Shown one piece after another: positions 11,266-20,139 of a DNA stretch of 64,000 nucleotides. The notes under the pieces are model-generated. The model ran no database searches, was not told the origin of the DNA, and saw only the letters and a list, made by a program, of their open reading frames with translations. Source of the stretch: Litsea cubeba (Eukaryota; Streptophyta; Magnoliopsida; Laurales; Lauraceae); NCBI GenBank assembly GCA_012931725.1, contig CM022949.1, forward strand, positions 6,151,011 through 6,215,010, read 5' to 3'. Numbering within the stretch: the first letter of the stretch is position 1; the number at the start of each line of letters is the position of its first letter. The position numbers and the translations under genes were made by a program.

Positions 11266-12456
11266 ATGCCACCGGTGACATTTACCACAGCACGTGCAAC
11301 CGCGGGCAGCTACGGGGATTTCATACAGAGACTGCGAGATCAATTGAAAAGTAGAGAAGAGCCGAAGGAATTCAATGGAAAACCAGTGATGCGTGACCCA
11401 GCAACAGTGCGAGATTACGACCGGTTTGTTTTGGTGGAACTCTCAAATTCGGAAGCAGAATCCCCCGTCACTTTGGCAGTAGATGTCACCAATGCTTATG
11501 TGGTGGCTTATATGACTGAAAGTCGATCCTTCTTCTTAAAGGAAGATAAAGATAAAGATAAAGATAAAGATAAAAATAAAGATAAAAATAAAAATAAAGA
11601 TAAAAATAAAGATAAAGATAAAAATAAAGATAAAAATAAAGATAAAGATAATACTGACCCACTTGCACTTTCTCATCTTTTTCTAAAGACAGAGCAATAT
11701 ATACTTCCATCCTCCAGCAGATATGACGGCCTCCAAAACTTGGCAAATGAGCGTAGAGAGGAGATCGAGCTAGGAATGGGCCCACTTGATCACGCCATCT
11801 CGTTGCTCCGGATCAGCTACAAGGGACCACAAAAGCTCAAAGAACAAAGGCAAATAGACGAAAGGCTCATAGCCCAAAGGCGCATAGCCCGGTCGCTTAT
11901 AGTTGTCATCCAGATGGTTGCGGAGGCAGCTCGATTCAAATATATCGAGGATCAAGTGACGGAAAGAATTCCTACCGCACAAGTGTTTCTCCCGACTCTC
12001 ACCATGCTCAGCTATGAGAACAACTGGAAAAAACTCTCCAAAGCGATGCAGCAATCCAATAACCAAGGAGGAGTCTTTTTAAATCCAGTCCAAGTAACTG
12101 ATCAGCACGGTGCTTCCCGGAATGTGGAGAACATAAACGATGTTGCAATTAAAGACGGCCTTGCGATCATGCTCTTCAACCCCAAATCAAGATCAGACAG
12201 CATACCAAGATCAGACCACCGCAAACCAAGACCAGTCGGCAAACCAATGCCACTCCGATCATACTATGCACTCCCACATCAAAATCAGACCGAGAGTGAT
12301 CTACCATCAATCATCCTGATCCTGATTCTACCATTAATCATCCTGATATTGTTATTGTTATGTGATATCGGGGTTGTGGACAACATAAAAGATGTTGCAA
12401 TTCTAGGTCTGCTGTTGTTGATGCTGAAGTGGGCATGCGGAAACACATGCAGATAA
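11266..12456 (+). CDS. Ribosome-inactivating protein A-chain-like protein, copy A (rRNA N-glycosylase fold)
   Basis: An open frame of 396 residues related to the A chain of type 2 RIPs, enzymes that remove one adenine from the sarcin-ricin loop of large-subunit rRNA. Family landmarks appear in order: VTFTTA at the start, Tyr82 in VVAYMTE, Tyr153 in SSRYDGLQ, Glu220 and Arg223 in VAEAARF, Trp254 in NNWKKLS. So all five expected active-site residues are present. Oddities: there is no signal peptide; residues 94-128 are a Lys/Asp/Asn repeat; after residue about 304 the frame does not run into the lectin chain but into a basic Ser/Arg/Pro segment and two hydrophobic stretches (348-371 and 378-389) before a stop. 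The B chain follows in another frame. The ATG aligns with 60444 in copy B. It may be a decayed pseudogene or a single-chain derivative. Confidence 0.85.
   Translation: MPPVTFTTARATAGSYGDFIQRLRDQLKSREEPKEFNGKPVMRDPATVRDYDRFVLVELSNSEAESPVTLAVDVTNAYVVAYMTESRSFFLKEDKDKDKDKDKNKDKNKNKDKNKDKDKNKDKNKDKDNTDPLALSHLFLKTEQYILPSSSRYDGLQNLANERREEIELGMGPLDHAISLLRISYKGPQKLKEQRQIDERLIAQRRIARSLIVVIQMVAEAARFKYIEDQVTERIPTAQVFLPTLTMLSYENNWKKLSKAMQQSNNQGGVFLNPVQVTDQHGASRNVENINDVAIKDGLAIMLFNPKSRSDSIPRSDHRKPRPVGKPMPLRSYYALPHQNQTESDLPSIILILILPLIILILLLLCDIGVVDNIKDVAILGLLLLMLKWACGNTCR
11545..11649 (+). repeat. In-frame GATAAA/AATAAA hexamer repeat inside the RIP A chain
   Basis: Thirty-five codons of alternating Asp or Asn and Lys. 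Copy B has only GAAGATGAAGAT at this place, so this is an expansion of about 32 codons that kept the frame. It falls between the strand carrying the first active-site Tyr and the next conserved block. Confidence 0.95.
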
Positions 12457-13224
12457 GGAGGTCAACGACGACACTTGTGCCCATCCAGAGCCAACGGTGC
12501 GCATCATCGGCCGAAATGGTCTGTGCATTGACGTGAGGGATGGGCGATACAACGACGGAAACCCAATACAGTTGTGGCCATGCACGCAGAATTTGGCAGT
12601 GAATCAGCTGTAGACCTTGAGAAAAGATGGGACAATTAGATCCAACGGCACCACTTACGGGTATAGCGCGGGAAACTATATGATGATCTACAATTGCACC
12701 ACTGCCGCCGCCACTGCTGCCACCATTTAGCAACTATGTTCGAATGGAACCATCATCAATCCCCAATCAGCACTGGTCTTGAGTGCGTGCCGATTCTGGG
12801 AACAGTGGCACCACACTCACAGTGCAGACCAACATCTATGCCTCCCGGCAAGGCTGGATCGCTGGCAATAATACAGAACCTTTCGTTACGTCCATTGTTG
12901 GGTTTAATGATCTCTGTAAGCAAGCAGGCAAACGGAGACGCCATGTGGGTGGTGGTGGAATGTGAAAGTAGCAAGGCAGAACAGAAATGACCGAGACCGC
13001 TGCCTCACCTCTGCTGATAATCATTCCAAACGAAGCATTATCATCATTTCAAGTTGCAGTGCTGGGTCCGAGGGCCAACGTAGGGTGTTTATGAACGATG
13101 GCACTATTTGAACTTGGAAAACGGATTTGTGATGGATGTGAAAGGATTCGATCCAAGCCTTCACCAGATAATCATCTGGGAATTTAGCGGAAACCCGAAC
13201 CAGAAGCGGCTTCCGTTGTTCTGA
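12431..13224 (+). pseudogene. Lectin B chain of type 2 RIP, copy A, degenerate
   Basis: It starts in a frame one base shifted from the A chain, with the linker Cys (DTCAHPEPTV) and the first beta-trefoil repeat (GRNGLCIDVRDG, IQLWPC, a Q-x-W-type motif). In that frame there are TAG stops at 12611 and 12728. Further lectin blocks continue in other frames: WIAGNNTEPF in the frame opening at 12783, and MWVVVECESSK in the frame ending at 12990. A C-terminal block (WEFSGNPNQK) ends at TGA 13222. In intact type 2 RIPs this chain binds galactose-type sugars and brings the A chain into cells. With two stops and several frameshifts no such protein can be made here. Confidence 0.88.
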
Positions 13225-15003
13225 TTGCTTCTCTATTCTAATAGCTTCTAGTATCTATAGTCATGTAGTAGGCTTAAATAGCACCAAATCCGTTGTTGCC
13301 CCCACCGATGAATGTGCAACATTCCTTGGATAAAATGCCCTTTCTTGTTGAAAGTTATCCTGAAATGAAATGGGTGGATGTTATTAGGCCACTTGCATTG
13401 GCCCACCTGGTTGTTTGAATATTAAAGTTGTTTGATTAGTCTTATTAGACATGGAGATATATATGCTTGCAACTATTTATCTACTACTTGTTTCCTATTT
13501 GTTACGACTATTCATTGTTCCTCTATATATATATATATATATATGAGAAAAATATATTTGAAAAGACATTTTATAAATGCTAGATTACTAAAAGAAAAAT
13601 CAATAATCTATTAATCTAACTCAAAACTATAAAATGAAACACAACCCAATCAAAATTATTACATATATATAGCTCAAAAGAAGAAAATAAATAGTGGTGA
13701 ATAATCCAATCCACACATATCGATACAAAATAAGTTCAAAATAATCCTAGATGTTCCAAAAGAAAGGTTGGTTGCTGATTAGGACTTGGACACAATTCAG
13801 ATGCAATCCTAATTAATTATTTATAAAATTTCTAACAAGTATGAAAAGATTGTATGAATTAAATACTAATTTCATAAAATGTGCTAAATGAAGAAATTTA
13901 AAATAATATGATAGATTTTTATGAAATTATCTAACAATTTGGATCAAGATTATCTAACAATAAGAATAATGGGTCCCTGGGCCAGAAACTATAAGGTTTC
14001 AGATATGGACCCGATCGATTTCTTACCGAATCGAAAATCAAGATCCAGGTCTGAACCCAATTATCTATCAGAACCAAAATTGGATTCCAAACCCTTCACT
14101 ATCCACCTCAGAGCTTTTATTTATATAATTAAAGAAATTGTAGTAAACTGCAGCATCTGGAATGGATGGATATTATTCAGTTTTGAGTCATATATCTTAG
14201 CTTGTTTAATGCCACCTTATCCAGATAACACAAGTTTCCCATTATAAATCTTGAGAATGAGTGATGGCTCTCTAAATTCGAGATAAAACAAATATAGATA
14301 ATGTTAGGGAGCACACAGAACATTTCGCAAGTTGATTTTCGCAATTTCACATCATACCTCATTGGATAACAACAACAATGTGTCCTCTGGTTCTTTCCCA
14401 AACTGAGTTCACCATCCATTTCCATGTGACATGAATCATAACTGGTTTCAATGTCTTACCAAAATTGATGGTAATTCATTTTCTATCATTTTGACTGGCA
14501 TCAAAATTGGAAATAAGGTTAGTTGGGTAACAACTTTGCAGTTTCTTTGCTCCAAACAAATATCAGATATTCACAGTGATGATTTTTGGTTAGAGAAAGT
14601 CAAAAGGAATATCCCTTCATCATCATCATCATCTTTTTCTCTTTTGGAGAAACAACTAAAAGTCAATTAATGAGAAAAAAACGGTGCCAATTAGTTATTA
14701 CACCAACATGAGCACATTTGTGTTCATAGAGCTTATGGACTTAATACAAAGAAGCAAAATCTACTGCAACTGTCAGAGAACCTCTGTCACTTCCGTTTGG
14801 CTACTCCAACTGCTTCATTGTTGAGCTCCCTTCATATTGACCTCAAAAATATCTCCCTCCCTTGATGTCAATAGCAACTTAAAATCATTCACCACACCCG
14901 GTGCTTTGGATCTACCTTTTGCACATGAAAGTGTGTTGCATGAGTCTCCTTAAATATTAGTGGACCAGAATAAACCTCATTCAAAAGTCTTAACCCTCCT
15001 GAA
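13225..15003 (+). other. 3' flank of RIP copy A, duplicated at 62136-64000
   Basis: Noncoding. It matches the region after copy B almost throughout, with small indels; for example copy B has extra bases near 62310 and 62410. It holds a TA microsatellite (about 13526-13545) and a CAT-type microsatellite (about 14616-14632). Open frames in it are AT-rich and not supported as genes. Confidence 0.75.
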
Positions 15004-15102
15004 TGGCCAAAATCTCTACCTAATTAGTATCTCCATGCGCCACCGGAGGATGGGAAAACCAAAATGGTAATCCTCCTCTTCATATGTTCGTATTTCCATT
15101 CT

Positions 15103-16456
15103 TGTGAAGTCTCACATTGGAAAGGAACCAAAAGAGAGGAAGGCAAATGAAATATATAAGGAGGGGGGCTCTAGGCATTAAAAACACAAACAAGGAGAGC
15201 ATCCTCCTCTTTACTTAAGCTATTCATGTAATTGAGAGCAATTGTAGAGAGAAAATGAGGAAAGCTTTATAACAATTAAATATTTGGAATGAAAGCTTTG
15301 CCTTCTCCAATGAGTGGCTAATCCCTTTGATTGGATCTTCTAGATGGAGGTAAGTTAATGCTATTCTTTTTTGCTTATGCTCTTAATTCCCTTCGTTTAT
15401 GTGCTTAATATGCTAGAATAGATTTTTCTTCATTGCAATGTGCTACATTCCATGCTTATTTTATATCTTAGCATTCTTTTTACTATCTATGCTTAGGTTT
15501 GATAAATCATGCTTAGGAGTTAATATCTTTTGATGGTTTATGCTTACTTTTGATAGATAGTCATTAGGAATCTTTTATTTTATGAAGGAAAGAAAGTGTT
15601 AACTATTAGATTATTAATTTTTATCTTAGAGCTTTAAAGTTATATTTTCCAAATCTAAGCATTGATTTGTCATTAGATTTGAGTATTTATTTGGGAAAAG
15701 AGAAGAGCATTAGTGTTGGATTAGTGTCACTTAGTGGATTCTAGATGGTTCAATCTATCCGTTAATATTGCTTGTTGCTTATTTTACTTACTTTAGTTAG
15801 ATTCTATTCACATTTCCACACACTTATTCACTTATTTTAATTCTCACACTCCATTTCTCAATCCACACCATCATATCCATTAGTTTATTTTTTTTTCTTG
15901 CCCTCTATGTTTTTGTTTTATTACCCCTTTGATTTTACACTATTTTAGCACACTTATTTTAATTTTCATCCATTCATTCTCAATCTTACTCACTTTTTAT
16001 TAGCTCATTTCCATACATGTTTTTATTTTCTTTTTATCTTGGTCTTTCACTTCTTGTTTTCACAAACTTACTCATTTGATCTATCTAACATTGCTCATTT
16101 GTTCTTGTTATTTTTCTTTTGTCATTAACTTTATTACTAACATTGTTATTGGTTTATTTTCACTTGAGTTTCTTTATTTTTACTAACATCACTTTGTTAT
16201 CCAGTTTCTTGTTTTCTTTTAGTTTGTATTTTTTTTATTTTTCTTGTTATTATCTTGTTTTCATTATTTTTGTTATCTCTATTTGCTTTTGTTAGCTATA
16301 TCTGAATTGATACTCTTTTTTATTGATCATTGTTATTTTCCTTGTAACGATCCTCATGGGAACGATATTCAGACTTCCATAGTCTATATTACTTAAGACA
16401 ACCGTACACTTTATATTACTTAAGACAACCGTACACTTGCGGAATTCGCATCACAT
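15103..16456 (+). mobile_element. Possible old solo LTR or noncoding retroelement
   Basis: It begins TGTGAAGTCTCACATTGG, a common plant LTR start, with a TATA-like aatatataagg 60 bases later. It ends near ...aaccgtacacttgcggaattcgcatcaca, which resembles LTR ends of gypsy elements. The inside is T-rich without coding sequence. No target duplication was found at the proposed ends. Confidence 0.35.
16385..16438 (+). repeat. 27-bp tandem duplication
   Basis: The unit tatattacttaagacaaccg plus the bases that follow is present twice with a period of 27, near the right end of the proposed solo LTR. Confidence 0.85.
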
Positions 16457-17767
16457 ATGAAACAATGTCCTATAGTTTCACGTGTATGGGTTTTAACACT
16501 TTACTCTAAAATCTCAAATGTCATGTACATTTACAATGATTTTTAATCTTTTAGATATCGTCGTGGATCTTACAATCATTAGTCACAAAAAAAGTAAAAT
16601 AGGGAAACGTTAGACATACCTTTATCCATGCTTTAAACTTGACTAAATCAGATTTTCAAGATGATGACCTAGTCTTCTTCTAAATGCTCTTCACAATGGC
16701 ACTACATAAAGTTTAGATCAAAACAATTTGAGAGTCAACGTGGGATTGACTACATGGTTACCTCTTGTGTTACTGTTGTTGCTGCTCAACTTCATGTGCC
16801 CTAATATAAATTAATGCATGAAATTCACAAGATCATACGAAGGAAGTTAGGGTTAGGGACAAGGGGCTCCTTGTTATCATCCTTGTGTAAGTAGAGTGTT
16901 GTTTTTCTGGTTAGAGGTACCTCTTTTCATCCACTTTTCCATCTAAAGAAGTCACCTCTATTATGTTTTGCTTTCTTTTGACAGTGCTATATATATATAT
17001 GATTTTTTAATCATGTTAATTAATTATATTTTCTTCTTTTTTCTCTTTCCTTTCCTCCGTTGATTTTGTATGTCATATCCTGACTTTAAGTCGTGCTGCC
17101 TGTCCTTACGCAGGTGGTTCTTTTTTAGAAATAATTTTATAGAAAATCATAATAAAAATACAAAATATAACACACCTTAGAAAAATCATTGTTTCAACTT
17201 TACAAGAGGAAAAACATTGAGATTTGGGTGCACATGACACAATGTGGTCATCATCATCATTATCACTCAATTTGATGACCCTCAAAATTTCAATCTGACG
17301 GTTAAGAAAAACGAATGGATGTCGGACGCCTCACCCCGCTTCTCTCTGGTACTGCCTTGATAAACATTTTATCATCTTAGTTTTTGAGATTTAGTTGTTT
17401 TTCAAGTGGCTTTTAGATTTATATTCATAATCAAGTTTTTCCCCCTATTTCAGTTGCTTAGATTAATTCATTTATTAATTTTAATTAAGGTTATAATAAT
17501 TTTTACTCTTCTTATAGTACTAGATTTTATCATTTAATCAAGTTTTATTGACTAATTAATTGGGAGTGCTGCTTTCTGGTGATTTGGTTTTCTTATAGAT
17601 GTACAGGTTTAAAGAGAATGAGTGGGCTTTTAAAATTAACCTGTTTCGGATATGATTTTTATTATGAGTTTTATTGATAAAGATATCTATTAATTAGATT
17701 ATTTATTTCCTTCTTTGACTTATATAGGGTGATTAAAACTTTGATTAAATCGTGACCTTTATTCCAT
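16457..17767. other. Intergenic stretch, nothing recognised
   Basis: AT-rich sequence without a supported gene, RNA or repeat boundary. A short TA run lies near 16989-17000. Confidence 0.6.
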
Positions 17768-17934
17768 ATGAGTTAGATTTGATCGATATACAATTGTGTT
17801 TTTCTTTTTGTAGTCTATAAATTTCAATCCTTCCAATCTTTTGGTGACAATATATATTTTTGATCGATCACGTTAATTATTTGTATTTTTACTCCATTTT
17901 TTTCTCATTAATTATGTTTCTCATATCGTGATTG
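17768..17934 (+). promoter_or_regulatory. Third copy of the RIP upstream region, orphaned
   Basis: It matches 60103-60291 (atatgagttagattt, cgatatacaattgtgttttt, gtctataaatttcaa, gatcacgttaattatttg) and ends at ...catatcgtgattg, where the RIP copies continue but this copy switches to TAACATCTCGTCCC. No RIP coding sequence follows. Confidence 0.8.
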
Positions 17935-20139
17935 TAACATCTCGTCCCTTAATCTTCTATTAATTATAATTAATTACTTGTTAGCTAATTAAGTGTGTTT
18001 AGAATCTTAGCGAGTCGAGTTTGGCGTGTGAGTCACGCGTGCGAATTCTCTTGTGATTCCGAACTCGTTTGGGTACGATAGGAGTGTGTGTCACTATTTC
18101 CGAAAAATTACAGGAACTTTTTTAGTATTTTCCGCTTTTCAAGATTTTGGCACCATCGGGTAGATTACCTAATTTTCTGGACTTTTCCTTATGTTGCATC
18201 CCGATCCGAACCCTCGAACCCGACCCAAAACCGGACCTGACCCGAACCCTTTAGGGCTTTGGTAATTCACTAATTCCCCAGCCCTTTATTTGGGGCACGA
18301 ATCACGATGGAGACGCACTACCCTTTCCACACCCGCAGCGGACCCTCATTCAGTCATTCCTCGTTTGTCCCTCTGGTCTCCCTCTCGTTCTCCCCTCCCC
18401 TTTCATTCCACTCCACAACAGCAGCGGCGCCCTTCTTCCTCATTTCTCCCTCTCGTTCTCCCTCCCTCACTCTCCTCGCTGCCACCATCGCCGGACGACG
18501 CCGCCACCACCATCACCATCACCGGACTCTTCCTCCTCCTCCACTCTCTCATCTCATCCCATCTCCCATCTCTCATTTCACTCACTCAGCTCCCTCTTCC
18601 CAGCTCACTGCCGCCCCCACCTCTCTCTCTTTTTCCCCTTTTCTCTTCTCCTTCATCTCACCTCACTCACTACCCCACTGTTCAGGGGCCATCACCGTCG
18701 CCGCCGGACCCACCTGCGCCGCCGCCGAGCTTCCTCATCTCCGGCGAACCAGCCCACTCCATCTCTCTGTTTTTCCCCCATTTTTCCCCTTCACTGTTCA
18801 TTTCTTTCTTTCCTGTTTCTTCCTCCTTGCTGCCACCCCACCCATTTCATCATCTCATCTCTCCCTCACCTCACTCCACTCACTGTCAACGTGAGTTGAC
18901 TTTCTATCCCACCCATCTCTCCATTTCATCATCTCTCTCTTTAATCTTTGCTCTCTTTCTTTCTTTCTGTCTTCACCATTTCCCTTGCCCGGTGGGCCAC
19001 GAGCAACATCACCAATAATCTAGTGGGCCACCAATCAAGTGGGCCCCACAACCTCTGATCTTGGCCATCATCATCTCCTCGTGGACCCCACGAGCTCAAC
19101 CATCTTCAATTTGCAAGCCACCACTCTAACCCCTTCACTGTTTGGTAAGCACTTCTTTCCCGGGGTGGGTTACTGTACTTTGGGTGTAGTAGTGTGATAA
19201 ATTAGCTTAGAGCCTTCCTTTCTTTGATTTATATTTAATTTAGTTTATTTTGCTAATACTTCCTTAGGTTTGGTTTGTTGGGCATTCAGCTAGGATTTGT
19301 GGATTTGGGCAATTTCAACCCAAGGCAAGTGAATATTTATATATATATATATATATATAAAAACATTCATATGCATCTTTCCCTCACTATAGGGTGAGGG
19401 ACACTTTCCTTTTTAAAAATTTATAAGTACAAAATGTACTTTTCAAGTACATGGGGTGAGGTACAAAATACACTTTTTATGTGCAAAACGGGGAGTGTCC
19501 CTCACTCTATAGTAAGGGAAAGATGCATATGAACATTCTCCATATATATATATATATATATATATCTGCTTAGATATGTTTGTTTTTCCTTTGATTTGAT
19601 GATTGATAATGATTTAGATGACCACATGCTCATTGATATCTTAGATGTTTGAAAACATGATAATTATATTTTTATGTTTAACGGAATGGATTCTTAATTG
19701 GATGCTTAGATTGAATGGAGGGGGTATGGATGTATTTGGAGAGGGCAAGGCCCTATTTTTCTTTGGTTGCAGGTGTGAATAAAGGAAGGGAGTGAATCCC
19801 CCCATTTCTAAACCCAAATAGAATTATGATGGTGAATTCTATAACTTCGCAGCTAATTGAATTGGTCGTTGCAGTTTGATTCCTTTTGGAAAGGGAATTT
19901 CTTTCCTAGTTTGATGACCTAGGTGGGACCCTTGGTTATACCTTTGATGCCTACTTTGGACTTCGATACGAGGAATGTTTTGAGCCGACGGTTTTTCTTA
20001 GTTATTCCGGTTTTCTCGGGTTTCAACTTACCTAAATCTTGAACAGTACGGGGCAACGGGAGACCCCCCTTTATATCTATGCACGAAAGTTGTCTATTTA
20101 GGTATCGCGAATCCTAATTCCTTTCGTTGACTGAGTAGG
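17933..20139 (+). mobile_element. Left part of a long pyrimidine-rich LTR, interrupted by the Athila array
   Basis: It begins TGTAACATCTCGTCCC inside RIP upstream sequence. A GC-rich, TC-rich leader-like stretch (about 18290-19020) follows a possible core promoter near 18280. This looks like the long LTRs of Tekay/Del-type gypsy elements, but no internal coding region is present to confirm it. It is cut at 20139 by the Athila LTR. Confidence 0.5.
19358..19541. mobile_element. MITE with 39-bp terminal inverted repeats
   Basis: 19366-19404 and 19495-19533 are inverted repeats with two mismatches (outer end TTCATATGCATCTTTCCC). The interior is about 90 bases and noncoding. TA runs flank both sides, consistent with a TA target duplication of Stowaway/mariner type, though the exact target cannot be read in the microsatellite. 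Confidence 0.8.

Larger units (their letters stand above)
11038..15003 (+). repeat. Segmental duplication, RIP block copy A
   Basis: This block is repeated in direct orientation at 60206-64000, about 49 kb downstream, including upstream region, A chain, B-chain end and 1.8 kb of 3' flank. The homology runs into the end of the window, so the true right limit is not seen. Confidence 0.9.

Noticed and set aside
11486..11785. Minus-strand frame with Tyr/Leu repeats
   Set aside because: Antisense shadow of the GATAAA repeat in the RIP A chain.
14177..14425. 82-codon minus-strand frame conserved at 63168-63416
   Set aside because: Lies in duplicated 3' flank; no domain, and the whole flank is equally similar.
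16350..16460. Short tandem repeat considered as a CRISPR-like or satellite start
   Set aside because: Only two 27-bp copies without spacers; a plant nuclear context.
18290..19018. Open frame of 242 codons rich in Ser, Pro and Leu, overlapping another of 195 codons
   Set aside because: Produced by a CT-rich stretch of an LTR-like sequence in which several frames are open at once; no domain.
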